From positions 62,001 through 126,000 of the forward strand of contig NZ_JACHGF010000008.1 in NCBI RefSeq assembly GCF_014202275.1: DNA of 64,000 nt. Reading direction: 5' to 3'. Both the position numbers and the translations under genes were made by a program. Source of the stretch: Rhabdobacter roseus. GTDB taxonomy: Bacteria > Bacteroidota > Bacteroidia > Cytophagales > Spirosomataceae. Below are positions 9,152-18,853 of this stretch, one piece after another (the stretch's first letter is position 1; each line of letters opens with the position of its first letter). The notes under the pieces were generated by a model. It saw only the letters and a program-made list of their open reading frames with translations. It was not told the origin of the DNA and did not search any database.

Positions 9152-9469
9152 AACAAAAAGGCCATGCGTTTCGCCATTGATTTTCTTTCACCGCTAAGAT
9201 CCCCGAAATGGACTTGTCCATTAAATCAACCGCCCTCTTGATGAAAGAAAATAAGAGTGGCTTTATCCAAAGTGGCTTTATCCAAAATAGCCGTTTGGTA
9301 CGCGCAGACTAACAGCCTCATTAGACGTTGAAAAATAGTTTTCATCAATACAATCCTGTATGATTCCTGGACGAGTCCGGCTCTGCACGATCTGATCCGG
9401 GAAACCAAGAACTAAACGACCAGGTACCTACGAGAAGGTTCCTAGGTAAATTTGACTAAAGTATAAAAA
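9152..9469. other. Intergenic spacer with a short tandem duplication
   Basis: No gene is supported here. The stretch holds two adjacent copies of AGTGGCTTTATCCAA (9256-9270 and 9271-9285). A short open frame that ends ...LHDLIRETKN (stop near 9413) has no start and could be a gene remnant. The promoter of the next gene may lie in 9400-9469. Confidence 0.5.
9256..9285. repeat. 15-bp perfect tandem duplication
   Basis: AGTGGCTTTATCCAA is present twice head to tail in a non-coding spacer. It looks like a recent slippage duplication, with no evident function. Confidence 0.8.
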
Positions 9470-12358
9470 ATGAAAATGCGGCTAGTAGCCGTTCTGGTAG
9501 GAATGCTCACGGTCCTGAAGGCCGAAGTACCCCGGGCGGATTTTGCGGAAACCGAAACCAACGAACGCTTCAGCATCCGGCGGAGCGCGGAGGGGTACTT
9601 TGTGGTGACGGCGCTGGAGAGTAAGCAATCGGCGACTTTTTCGGGTACTTATAGGGTACTTTATCGGCCGGATGATCCCGGCATGGCCCTGCGGCCGGCG
9701 GGTATTCCCAACGTGCAGTACAACGTCCTGAGCTGGCAGGCAAGTACCTCCGGCGAGCTTTTGCAGGCCGTGGAGCGCAACGACCAGCAGCAGGGCGACG
9801 GCTTCGACGACCGCATCCTGAGCGCCCGGCAAGAAGCCCGCACCGTGCAGCTAACGCAGGCCGCCCAAGGTACCTTGCTACAGCCCCGCCGGATCGAAAA
9901 GAAGGCCGGTGGCTGGGTACTTCATTTTCCCGCGCAGCCCAACTACACCCTGACGGCGGAGCTGTCGCTGGCTCCCGGCAAAGCCTACCCGCTGCTGCGC
10001 TACGAGCTCACGCCCAAAAAGCAGGGGTACTTTTCGGTGGTTTATGAGGGTGCACCCGCCTTCGCGCCCGACGCGCTCACGGATATTTGGCAGCCGCTGA
10101 TCTGGCAGGAAAAGCGTTTTCCGGATCGTCCTTACCTCACGGCGGCCTTTCAGTGCCCGCTGCCCACCACGCTGGTAAGTAGCCAGGGTACGGCCGTGGG
10201 CGTGGTGGCACACCCGGACGAGTTTCCGTTTCAGCCGTTGCCCCTGCTGGACAACAGCCGCTTTGGCGTCATGCTGCGCAACGCGCAGGGGCAGGCCCAG
10301 CCGCAGCTGGTAGCTCCGGTGCTGGGCGGGAAGGAGTCGGCGCGCCAGCCGGGCGACCGCTTTGCGTTTCGGCACTACCTCTACGTGGGCGCGGGTAGCT
10401 GTCCGGATGCGTTTGAGCAGATTGCCCGTGAGCTCTACGATTTTAAAGAGTACCGGAGCAATGCCGGGGTAGGTACCTTGAACCGCACCATCGAAAACAT
10501 GATCAGCTACGGCATGAGCGATTACAGCTGGTTTGTGGATAGCCTCAAGGGCTGCGCCTACTCCACCGACGTGGCCGGGGCCGTCAAGAACGTATCGGCG
10601 CTGAACCCGCTGGAACTGGCCCTGCTCACCGACCGCCGGGACATTTACGAGCAGCGCGCGTACCCCATCATGGAGTTTTTACTCTCGCGCGAGAAATTTC
10701 TTTTTTCCCTCGATCCCAAACAAAAAATCCAACACCCCAGCCGGGCCATGCGCGGGCCGGCCGCGCCCATTAGCGAGCTCACGGCGCTTTACAACATTTC
10801 CCAGCGGCAGTCGCCTGGTTTTCGGCAGCTGGCCGAGCGGGAGTTTGGCCGCAGCCGGGCGCGTAATTTGGAAAAACTGGAGGTAGGCAACCGCTGGCAA
10901 AACGCCCTGGCGCTGTACCGGGCCACGGGCCAAACGACCTACCTCGCTCGCGCCGTCACGGAGGCCGAAAAGTACCTGGCCGGGCGCGTGAACCAGCCCA
11001 TGACGGGTTTTGACGAAGCAGGTGCCGAGTACTTTTTCTGGACCGGCTTCACGCCCGACTGGATTAGTCTCTTCCAGCTCTACGAGCTAACGGGCCGGGC
11101 CGACTTCCTGGATGCGGCCCGCCGGGGCGCGCGGCAATACGCGCAGTTTGCGTGGTTTGCACCGCGTATTCCGGCGCAAGACATCGTAGTAAACAAAGGC
11201 GGAAAAGCGCCGGTGTACTGGTACCTGGCCAGCAAGGGCCACCAGCCCATGCCCGCGGCGGAAGAGAAAGTACCCGCCTGGCGCGTGTCCGAGATTGGCC
11301 TTACGCCCGAAAGCTCCGGGACGGCCAGCGGGCACCGGGGCATTTTCATGACCAACTACGCGCCCTGGATGCTGCGCATCGGATACCTGACCCAGGATAC
11401 TTTTTTACAGGATGTAGCCCGCGCGGCGGTGGTGGGGCGCTACGCCAATTTTCCCGGCTACCACATCAACACCGCCCGTACTACCGTCTACGAAAAGCCC
11501 GACTACCCCCTGCGCCCGTTCAAGGAGCTGAGCGTGAATTCGTTCCACTTCAACCACATCTGGCCGCAACTTTCGTTGCTGGTCGACTACCTCGTGACGG
11601 ACGCCTACGTGCGCTCGGCGGGGAACGTGGATTTTCCTTCGGAGTTTATTGAAGGCTACGCCTACCTGCAAAGCAAGTTTTACGGGCACCTGCCGGGTAC
11701 TTTTTACGGCGAAAAAAACGTGTGGCTCTGGCTGCCCGACGGCCTGCTCACGACCTTCTCGGAGGAGCTCAACTACCTTTCGGCCTACGGCAACAACAGC
11801 CTCTACCTGGCTTTTAGCAACCAGGCATCGGAAGCCGTGACGTCGGAGATTACGCTCAACACCACCAAAGTACCCCTACATCCCGCCAAAACCTACGTGC
11901 TGGAGCTTTGGGAAAACAACCAAAAGCGGGAGAGCCAGCGGCTACGGGGCCATCAATTCAGCGTGCAGGTACCGGCCAAGGGCCTGACGGCCTGCGTGAT
12001 CCGGGAAGTACCCGTGGCGCCTACCTTCCAGCGCGACTTCGTGCAGGCGCAGGGACGTACCTGGCAAACGGGCTACCTCGAAGACGAAACCACCGGCACC
12101 CACAGCATGGTACTTAGCTTTGGAAAGGCCCCGGCCACCGTGTATACCTACTGCGTGGCCGACGAACAAACGGTGCGGAAGGTACTTTTGACGTACCTGG
12201 CCCCCGATGGAAAATCCGTGACGCTCACCGACACGAGCTACCCCTACGAGTTCACCATTCCGCAGGTAGCACCTACCCAACCCTTTTCTTTTTCCATCAC
12301 CGTAGAAGCCCCCGACGGGCAGCTGCGTACGAGTAAACCCCTTTTGTTAAAGCCCTGA
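9470..12358 (+). CDS. Large exported carbohydrate-active-enzyme-like protein, family not recognised
   Basis: A 962-residue protein with a probable signal peptide (MKMRLVAVLVGMLTVLKAE). The first 350 residues are beta-rich with a paired-sheet look (GYFVVTALESKQSATFSGTYRVLYRP). The middle (about 350-720) has repeated helical segments with aromatic-rich loops (NMISYGMSDYSWFVDSLKGCAYSTDVAG, YFFWTGFTPDWISLFQLYELTGRADFLDAARRGARQYAQFAWFAP, FHFNHIWPQLSLLVDYLV), as in (alpha/alpha)6-barrel glycosidases and polysaccharide lyases. A C-terminal beta domain closes the protein. The next gene has the same overall plan and similar size, including the paired FYGEKNVWL and LYGEKAHLI motifs. Context (SusCD, symporter, GH2) supports action on an oligosaccharide, but no catalytic residue can be named. 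Confidence 0.6.
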   Translation: MKMRLVAVLVGMLTVLKAEVPRADFAETETNERFSIRRSAEGYFVVTALESKQSATFSGTYRVLYRPDDPGMALRPAGIPNVQYNVLSWQASTSGELLQAVERNDQQQGDGFDDRILSARQEARTVQLTQAAQGTLLQPRRIEKKAGGWVLHFPAQPNYTLTAELSLAPGKAYPLLRYELTPKKQGYFSVVYEGAPAFAPDALTDIWQPLIWQEKRFPDRPYLTAAFQCPLPTTLVSSQGTAVGVVAHPDEFPFQPLPLLDNSRFGVMLRNAQGQAQPQLVAPVLGGKESARQPGDRFAFRHYLYVGAGSCPDAFEQIARELYDFKEYRSNAGVGTLNRTIENMISYGMSDYSWFVDSLKGCAYSTDVAGAVKNVSALNPLELALLTDRRDIYEQRAYPIMEFLLSREKFLFSLDPKQKIQHPSRAMRGPAAPISELTALYNISQRQSPGFRQLAEREFGRSRARNLEKLEVGNRWQNALALYRATGQTTYLARAVTEAEKYLAGRVNQPMTGFDEAGAEYFFWTGFTPDWISLFQLYELTGRADFLDAARRGARQYAQFAWFAPRIPAQDIVVNKGGKAPVYWYLASKGHQPMPAAEEKVPAWRVSEIGLTPESSGTASGHRGIFMTNYAPWMLRIGYLTQDTFLQDVARAAVVGRYANFPGYHINTARTTVYEKPDYPLRPFKELSVNSFHFNHIWPQLSLLVDYLVTDAYVRSAGNVDFPSEFIEGYAYLQSKFYGHLPGTFYGEKNVWLWLPDGLLTTFSEELNYLSAYGNNSLYLAFSNQASEAVTSEITLNTTKVPLHPAKTYVLELWENNQKRESQRLRGHQFSVQVPAKGLTACVIREVPVAPTFQRDFVQAQGRTWQTGYLEDETTGTHSMVLSFGKAPATVYTYCVADEQTVRKVLLTYLAPDGKSVTLTDTSYPYEFTIPQVAPTQPFSFSITVEAPDGQLRTSKPLLLKP

Positions 12359-12411
12359 TTCCGATGATGCATTCGCGATTATTAATTCATTTTTGTAAAA
12401 AATATTCTGGC

Positions 12412-15000
12412 ATGAAAACTTCTTTGTTTCTGTTTTGCTGGCTGCTCGGGCTCCTGCCCGCCCTGGCCCAAACGGGCACCGCCACGAGCCTAAGCAATGA
12501 GCGCCTACAAGTAGTTTGGAAGGATTCGCCCCAGGGCTGGCGGATTCAGAAGGTGGCGGTGAAGAAAGGTACCCGCTGGGTGGAAGAACTCACGCCCTCG
12601 GGCGAGTACACGCTGCTTTTCACCGACACCAAACCCTCTACCGAGGCCGCCGAGACGTTTGAGAAAATCACCGGCGGGAAATTCCCCGAAGACAACTACC
12701 ACTACCAGCGGGAGCAGTGGAAGGAAAGTACCACCGCCGTGGCCTTGAACACGGCGGGACAGGCCTACCATTTTTTTCCAAAATCTGTGAAAATAATAGC
12801 GAAAAACCACCTGCAATTTCGGCACGAGACGGAGGTCGCCACGGTGGTTTCGGACTGGAAACTGGACGAAAAGTACCCTACCGACATTCGGGTGGAGCAG
12901 CGGCTCATCCCGAAGCGGAAGGGGTACTTTTCGCTGGCAAGCCCGGCCCTGGCCACGCTCGACGAGCCGAAGCTGGCCTGGGCGTCGGTGCCGGGGTACT
13001 TTCAGGGGAATTTTATCCAGAAAAACTTCGCGCTGGCCTACGCCTACGGGCACGGCATCCCGAACCGCCCGGTGGTCTACCGCGAGCGCTGCGCCAGTAC
13101 CCTGGCTCCGCTGGTAAGTACCCGCGGGGGCATTACGCTGGCCATCATCGCCGAGCCGGGCCTGGCGCGCGACCCTTGGGCCAAGGACAAAATCACGCAG
13201 GTAGACTGGCACCTGGGCCTCTCGCACATGAGCCGCAAGGCGCAGCTTTCGCCCACGCTCTACTACCCCGTGCTGGGTGAGTACGAGTCGGAGCGCGCGG
13301 CGGGGCAGGAACTGAGCTACGGCTTTCGGTACAGCCTCATCGACGGCGACTGGTTCACGGCCCTGAAGCACGCCATTTATGATATTTATCAATTTAAGGA
13401 AGGCCTGGCGCTGCGCCAAAGTACCCAGTCGCTCACCGACCGCATCGAGCAAATGCACAAGTACCTCACCGACCCGAAGACGTCGCTGTGGAATATTGAA
13501 GAATACAAGGGGCGGCAGATCGGGGCGCAGTCGTACCTAGGTGGGGTCGTGGGGTCGGATAAGGACGCCATGAAAAACTCCGACTACGGCGCGATGTGGA
13601 TGCTGGCCCACGCCACTCAGGACCCTGAATTGACGCAAAAGGTACTTCCGCCCGCCGAAAACTTCAAACTGGTGCAGCAGCAAACCGACGCGGGGTACTT
13701 TCAGGGCTCGGTAGAAGGACAATACTATTTGGCCAAAAAGAAAAAGTTTGTGGAGGAATGGGGCGAAGTGGTGGAACCCATGGCTCTGACCTACTACGTG
13801 ATGCTGGACGTAGGCAACATGCTGCTCTTCGAACCTACCAACGAAGCATTAAAAGAGCGTCTGCGCCTGGGGGCCGAGCGGCTGCTGAGTTGGCAGAAGC
13901 CCGACGGGAGCTGGGCCGTGGCCTACGATCGCCACACCGAGCAGGAAACCTTTAAAGACATCAAAGACCTGCGCCCGACTTTCTACGGCCTGATTGTGGC
14001 CTACCGCATCCTGAAGGACGAAAAGTACCTCAAAGCGGCCCAGAAGGGAGCCGACTGGTTTGTCAAAAACGCCGTGGAAACGGGCGCTTTCCTGGGGGTA
14101 TGCGGCGACGCCCGCTACGCCCCCGACTTCGCCACGGGGCAGTCGGCGCAGGCCCTGCTGGATTTGTATGATCTGACCAAAAACAAACGCTACCAGGAAG
14201 CGGCCGTGACGGCGGCCAAGATTTACGTGGGCTCCATCTATACCCACCCTATCCCAAGCCGTGCGCCCAAAACGGTGAACGGTACCCCGCGCGAAGACTG
14301 GGAAATAGCCCAGGCCGGACTGAGCTTCGAGCACGGCGGTATCTTTGGCTCGGCTACGCGGCACGGGCCCATTCAGCTGGCTAGCCACGCGGGGCTTTTT
14401 GTGCGGATGCACCAGCTCACGGGCGAGGCCCTTTTTGCCGACATGGCCCGGGAGGCGGCCATCGGGCGCGACGCCTTCGTGGATGCCAAAACCAGCGTGG
14501 CTTCCTACTACTGGAACGCCATGAACCGCGGCGCGGGGCCGTACCCGCACCACGCCTGGTGGCAGGTGGGCTGGATCACCGACTACCTCCTGGCCGAGGC
14601 CGAGTTACGCTCGGGCGGAAAGGTGTCGTTTCCGCGCGGCTTTGTCACGCCCAAGGTAGGTCCGCACCAGACGTACGGTTTTGCGCCGGGTACCTTGTAC
14701 GGCGAGAAGGCCCACCTCATCGTGCGCGATGGGCTGGTAGAAGTTCAAAGCCCCGTGGTAGACTACCTGCTGGCGCGCTCGGAAAGTACCCAGCGCCTGT
14801 ACGTAGTGCTGCTCAACAACCGCGCCCAGCCTACCCAAACGACCCTGCAGCTCCAGCCCGAGAAGCTAGGTGAGGGAAAAAGCAAAATCATAAAGAGTAT
14901 GAAATGGCTGACCTCAGAGGCCAGCACTCCCGGTGCCCAGGCTCCGCTAGCCGTAGAGCTACCCGCCTTCGGGATTCAGGTACTGGCCGTCGATTTTTAA
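12412..15000 (+). CDS. Large exported carbohydrate-active-enzyme-like protein, paralogous in plan to the preceding gene
   Basis: I chose the ATG at 12412, which starts a clear signal peptide (MKTSLFLFCWLLGLLPALAQ), rather than the in-frame ATG at 12364; this gives 862 residues. A beta-rich N-terminal domain (TRWVEELTPSGEYTLLF, YPTDIRVEQRLIPKRKGYFSLASP) precedes a helical toroid-like region (YGAMWMLAHATQDPELTQ, LLSWQKPDGSWAVAYD, YGLIVAYRILKDEKYLKAAQKGADWFVKNAVETGAFLGVCGDARYAP, FATGQSAQALLDLYDLTKNKRYQEAA, GPYPHHAWWQVGWITDYLLAEAELRSGG) and a C-terminal beta domain. It starts 53 bases after the previous stop and is followed 30 bases later by a symporter, so it is in the same operon. Hydrolase or lyase activity on a glycan is inferred from fold appearance and context. 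Confidence 0.6.
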   Translation: MKTSLFLFCWLLGLLPALAQTGTATSLSNERLQVVWKDSPQGWRIQKVAVKKGTRWVEELTPSGEYTLLFTDTKPSTEAAETFEKITGGKFPEDNYHYQREQWKESTTAVALNTAGQAYHFFPKSVKIIAKNHLQFRHETEVATVVSDWKLDEKYPTDIRVEQRLIPKRKGYFSLASPALATLDEPKLAWASVPGYFQGNFIQKNFALAYAYGHGIPNRPVVYRERCASTLAPLVSTRGGITLAIIAEPGLARDPWAKDKITQVDWHLGLSHMSRKAQLSPTLYYPVLGEYESERAAGQELSYGFRYSLIDGDWFTALKHAIYDIYQFKEGLALRQSTQSLTDRIEQMHKYLTDPKTSLWNIEEYKGRQIGAQSYLGGVVGSDKDAMKNSDYGAMWMLAHATQDPELTQKVLPPAENFKLVQQQTDAGYFQGSVEGQYYLAKKKKFVEEWGEVVEPMALTYYVMLDVGNMLLFEPTNEALKERLRLGAERLLSWQKPDGSWAVAYDRHTEQETFKDIKDLRPTFYGLIVAYRILKDEKYLKAAQKGADWFVKNAVETGAFLGVCGDARYAPDFATGQSAQALLDLYDLTKNKRYQEAAVTAAKIYVGSIYTHPIPSRAPKTVNGTPREDWEIAQAGLSFEHGGIFGSATRHGPIQLASHAGLFVRMHQLTGEALFADMAREAAIGRDAFVDAKTSVASYYWNAMNRGAGPYPHHAWWQVGWITDYLLAEAELRSGGKVSFPRGFVTPKVGPHQTYGFAPGTLYGEKAHLIVRDGLVEVQSPVVDYLLARSESTQRLYVVLLNNRAQPTQTTLQLQPEKLGEGKSKIIKSMKWLTSEASTPGAQAPLAVELPAFGIQVLAVDF

Positions 15001-15030
15001 CCCAAACTACCCGCTCAATCAGTCGCTTTC

Positions 15031-16749
15031 ATGCAACAACTCGATTTCATAGTCATGGCCGTTTTTGCGGTCTTCCAGATGCTGGTTGGTCTGGCCTTTT
15101 CCCGCACGGGTACCAACGCCAAATCCTTCTTTGCGGCGGGCGAGGCGGCCCCCTGGTGGGTGAGCGGGCTCTCGCTGTTCATGAGTTTTTTGTCGGCGGG
15201 TACCTTTGTAGTGTGGGGGTCTATTGCCTACAATCTGGGTTTTGTGGCCATCACCATTCAGCTCACCATGTGCATCGGCGGGCTCATCACGGCCTACTTC
15301 ATCGCCGCCCGTTGGAAACAAACCCGCACCCTCACCGCCGCCGACTACATTGGCCGTCGGCTGGGTACGGGTGTGCAGCAGCTGTTTACCTACCTGCTCA
15401 CGGTGGTGTCGCTGTTTATCACGGGGGGGGTACTTTATCCGGTGGGGAAGCTGGTGTACGTGGCCACGCCCTTTTCGCTGGAGGCCTGCATCATTACCCT
15501 GGGGCTCATGGTGATTCTCTATACGGCCATGGGCGGTCTGTGGGCGGTACTGGTGACCGACGTACTTCAGTTCGTGATTCTGCTGGCGGCGGTGCTCATC
15601 GTGGTGCCGCTGGCGTTCGAGCGGGCCGAGGGCATTGGCTCTTTTGTTCAAAAAGTACCCGCTGATTTTTTCAACGTTTTCAATGGCGAATACACGCTGG
15701 GCTTCACGCTGGCCTTTACGCTCTACCACATCATCTACATTGGCGGGAGCTGGGCCTTCGTACAGCGCTACACGAGCGTCAAGACCCCACGGGAGTCGAA
15801 GCGGGTAGCGTACCTGTTTGCGGGCCTGTACCTGGTGAGCCCGTTTTTGTGGATGCTGCCGCCGATGGTCTTTCGGGCGCTCAACCCGTCTTTGCAAGGG
15901 CTGGAGACCGAAGGCGCCTACATGCTCATGGCCCAGACGGTACTTCCGGCGGGTCTGGTGGGGCTTATGCTGGCAGCGATGGTGTCGGCCACGGCCAGTA
16001 CCGCCAACACGCTGCTGAACATGCTGGCGGCGGTTTTTACCAACGATGTGTACAAAAAATTAATACGTCCGCAGGCGACGGACCAGGCGATGGTGCGGGT
16101 AGGGCGCGGCATGACGGTCGTTTTCGGCTTAGTATCGATCGGGATTGCCCTGGCCGTGCCGCACATCGGCGGGCTGGTCAATCTGGTGCTGAGCATTGGG
16201 GCCATTTCGGGCGGTTCGCTGCTGCTGCCGGTGGTGTGGACGCTCTTTTCCCGTCGCCAAAACGCCCGCTCCATCCTGCTGGTGTCGCTGGTAAGCCTGG
16301 CCGTGGGGCTGTTTTTCAAATTCGTGACGCCCCTGGCTTTTGATTATAAACTCAGCCGGGCCGCCGAAATGCTCGTGGGCGTGGGGCTGCCTTTTGCTTT
16401 ATTGGCTCTTTTCGAATGGGTACTTTATAGGGCCAAAACTACGGATGTGCAGTACGAGCGCTTCGAGCAGTGGCGCGCAGGCCAACAAGCCGCCGACGAA
16501 GCAGTGGCGAGGGCCGAGCCCACCGGACAGGTACCTTCCCAAAATACCTTTGCCCTGCGCGCCATCGCCATCAGCTTTGGCCTCACGGGGCTGGGCATTG
16601 CGGGGTTGGGTATTCACGCGGGCCGGGATGTGGGCCTCATCGTGGGCGTGGGGCTGGTGATTTTGCTCGTGGCGGGTTGGGTCGGCTGGTCGGCGCGGGG
16701 ACGCCAAGTACCCCAAAGTACCCACAGGCCGGAAAGAACCGAAGCCTGA
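15031..16749 (+). CDS. Sodium:solute symporter (SSF family)
   Basis: A 572-residue inner-membrane protein with about 13 hydrophobic segments and the SSF pattern: an N-terminal segment, then SFFAAGEAAPWWVSGLSLFMSFLSAGTFVVWGSIAYNLG, a central VILYTAMGGLWAVLVTDVLQFVI and VSATASTANTLLNMLAAVFTNDVYKKLIRP. The family couples sodium influx to uptake of sugars, sialic acid, acids or amino acids. Being between the two large enzymes and a GH2 gene, it probably brings the released mono- or oligosaccharide into the cytoplasm. The C-terminal tail (about 480-500) has a charged cytoplasmic loop before the last two segments. Confidence 0.93.
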   Translation: MQQLDFIVMAVFAVFQMLVGLAFSRTGTNAKSFFAAGEAAPWWVSGLSLFMSFLSAGTFVVWGSIAYNLGFVAITIQLTMCIGGLITAYFIAARWKQTRTLTAADYIGRRLGTGVQQLFTYLLTVVSLFITGGVLYPVGKLVYVATPFSLEACIITLGLMVILYTAMGGLWAVLVTDVLQFVILLAAVLIVVPLAFERAEGIGSFVQKVPADFFNVFNGEYTLGFTLAFTLYHIIYIGGSWAFVQRYTSVKTPRESKRVAYLFAGLYLVSPFLWMLPPMVFRALNPSLQGLETEGAYMLMAQTVLPAGLVGLMLAAMVSATASTANTLLNMLAAVFTNDVYKKLIRPQATDQAMVRVGRGMTVVFGLVSIGIALAVPHIGGLVNLVLSIGAISGGSLLLPVVWTLFSRRQNARSILLVSLVSLAVGLFFKFVTPLAFDYKLSRAAEMLVGVGLPFALLALFEWVLYRAKTTDVQYERFEQWRAGQQAADEAVARAEPTGQVPSQNTFALRAIAISFGLTGLGIAGLGIHAGRDVGLIVGVGLVILLVAGWVGWSARGRQVPQSTHRPERTEA

Positions 16750-16793
16750 CCCTATGAACAACTTTTTCTTTATTATTTCAATCAAATCACCAC

Positions 16794-18821
16794 ATGAAAA
16801 AACCAGGGACCCTTCTCTGCTTAGCCTTAGTATTTCTCACCCTATCGGTACAGGCCCAGTACCACATCAAGTACCCCGACGCCATTCCGCTGCACGGCGA
16901 GTGGACGTTCGCCCTCGACCTGGCCGACCGGGGCGTGGCCGGTGGCTGGTACCGCGCCAACATTACCCAAAACAACCGGCAGGATAAAGTGACGGTGCCA
17001 CACTGCTTCTCGGCCGACCCCCGGTACCTCTTTTATACGGGCACGGCCTGGTACCGTAAGACGTTTGCCTGGAAACCCGCACCCGGCCAGCGGGTACTGC
17101 TGCACTTCGATGCTGCCTACTACCTGACGCAGGTGTGGCTCAACGGCCAGCCCGTAGGTACCCACGAGGGAGGCTACACGCCTTTTCAGTTTGATGTTAC
17201 CGACTACCTCCAGGCGGGCGAAAACCTGCTGGCGGTGTCGGTCAATAACAACGCCTGGAAGCTCAACACCGTGCCCGCGGTGAAGGACAACGACGACATC
17301 AACGGCTCGTTTCCGGCCTGGATCAACTACGGCGGCCTGACCCGGCCCGTATACCTGACCGTGGAGCCCGAGGTATACGTGGAGAATCTGAAAATAGAAG
17401 CCACGCCCGACCTGGCCAAAGGTACCTCTACGCTCCGCGCCCAAGTGCGGGTGCGCAATGCCTCCAAACAGGCGGCTTCGCCCAAGGCCAACTACCAGGT
17501 ACGGCTGGACGGGAAGGTACTTTCGCTGAACTGGAAAACGAAAGCAGTGAGCGTATCGGCCGGGCAGACGCTCGTCCTGGAGGCCGAGACTACCCTGACG
17601 GCGGCCCAAACCCGGCTCTGGGGCCTGGATTCGCCTACGTTGTATCAGCTCCAGGTAGCCGTGGGGACCGATACGATGGCTACGCGCTTCGGGATTCGGA
17701 AAGTGGAAGTGCGGAACGCCCAGCTGCTGCTCAACGGTCAGCCGCTGCGGCTGGGCGGTGGCAACCGCGTCATTGACTACCCTGGTATGGGATCACTGGA
17801 GCCCGACTGGCTCATTGAGAAGGATTTTCGGCTCATGAAGGAGGCGGGCATGGAATTTCAACGCCTCACGCACTACACGCCTTCGGAGTACTTCTACGAC
17901 CTGGCCGACCAGTACGGTATGTTGATCATCACCGAAGCGGGCAACTGGCAGCTTACGCCCAACCAGCTCGACAACGACACCATCCGGACGAAGTTCCGGC
18001 AGCAGTTTCGCGAAATGGTGGAGCGCGACTGGAACCACCCGAGCGTGATCGCCTACAGCGTGGGGAACGAGTACCTTTCCGAGCAGCCCGCGGGCCAGCG
18101 CTGGACCAAGGACATGATTGCCTACGCGCGGGAGCTGGACCCCACGCGGCTGTATACCTTCGCGTCGATGCGGCTCAATACGCTGCCCAAAAAGCCGGAG
18201 GACGAAGCCAGCCAGTACGTCGATTTTGTGTGTACCAATACCTACGGCAACCACGCCCGCTCTCTGGACCACATTCACCAGCTCTATCCCGACAAGCCCA
18301 TCCTGATCAGTGAGTGGGGCGTGCGGGCCGATGCCGCCGCGGGCGAAGCCGGACAGGCACAACACATCAGCGAGGTCATGAAGGAAATCCGGAAGCGCCC
18401 CTACGTGGTAGGAGCCGCCTGGTGGACCTACAACGACTACCAAAGCCGCTACTACCTCACCAACCCCAACGGTTACCGCCCCTGGGGGCTCGTGGGGCCC
18501 GACCGTACGCCGCGTTTGGGCTACGCTACGCACCAGCAAGAAATGGCTCCTCTGACGGTGGAGAAAGTAGGCTTCCAGCCGGGCGGACAGGGGGTACATC
18601 AGCTGCGGCTGAAGGTCACGGCCCGGAACGACTTCCCGGCTTATCCGCTGCGGGGGTACTTCTTGGAAACGCCCCAGGGCCAAGTACCCCTGCCGGATCT
18701 GCAGCCCGGCCAAAGCCGGGAACTGAGCCTGTCCGTCAGCGGTTTTGAAAAATCCCTGCTCCTGAAGGTAGTAAAACCGACGGGCTTTGTGGTGCTAACG
18801 GAGACCTTGGAATTGAAATAA
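16794..18821 (+). CDS. Exported glycoside hydrolase family 2 protein
   Basis: A 675-residue protein with a signal peptide (MKKPGTLLCLALVFLTLSVQAQ). It has the GH2 order: a jelly-roll sugar-binding domain (about 30-190; TAWYRKTF, VWLNGQPVGTHEGGYTPFQFDVTDYL), an Ig-like domain (about 195-300; WGLDSPTLYQLQV, FGIRKVEV) and a TIM barrel from about 305. The acid/base is Glu426 in SVGNEY and the nucleophile Glu507 in ILISEWG. Substrate may be a beta-galactoside, glucuronide or similar; sequence alone does not decide. It is shorter than E. coli LacZ and closer in plan to UidA-type enzymes. It acts in the periplasm and follows the symporter by 44 bases. Confidence 0.9.
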   Translation: MKKPGTLLCLALVFLTLSVQAQYHIKYPDAIPLHGEWTFALDLADRGVAGGWYRANITQNNRQDKVTVPHCFSADPRYLFYTGTAWYRKTFAWKPAPGQRVLLHFDAAYYLTQVWLNGQPVGTHEGGYTPFQFDVTDYLQAGENLLAVSVNNNAWKLNTVPAVKDNDDINGSFPAWINYGGLTRPVYLTVEPEVYVENLKIEATPDLAKGTSTLRAQVRVRNASKQAASPKANYQVRLDGKVLSLNWKTKAVSVSAGQTLVLEAETTLTAAQTRLWGLDSPTLYQLQVAVGTDTMATRFGIRKVEVRNAQLLLNGQPLRLGGGNRVIDYPGMGSLEPDWLIEKDFRLMKEAGMEFQRLTHYTPSEYFYDLADQYGMLIITEAGNWQLTPNQLDNDTIRTKFRQQFREMVERDWNHPSVIAYSVGNEYLSEQPAGQRWTKDMIAYARELDPTRLYTFASMRLNTLPKKPEDEASQYVDFVCTNTYGNHARSLDHIHQLYPDKPILISEWGVRADAAAGEAGQAQHISEVMKEIRKRPYVVGAAWWTYNDYQSRYYLTNPNGYRPWGLVGPDRTPRLGYATHQQEMAPLTVEKVGFQPGGQGVHQLRLKVTARNDFPAYPLRGYFLETPQGQVPLPDLQPGQSRELSLSVSGFEKSLLLKVVKPTGFVVLTETLELK

Positions 18822-18853
18822 AAGACTATTTTTTATTATCAAAAAAAAAAGAG

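Noticed and set aside
9226-9408. Short minus-strand open frame with a DKATL repeat
   Set aside because: It only translates the 15-bp tandem duplication and has no homology, start context or support.
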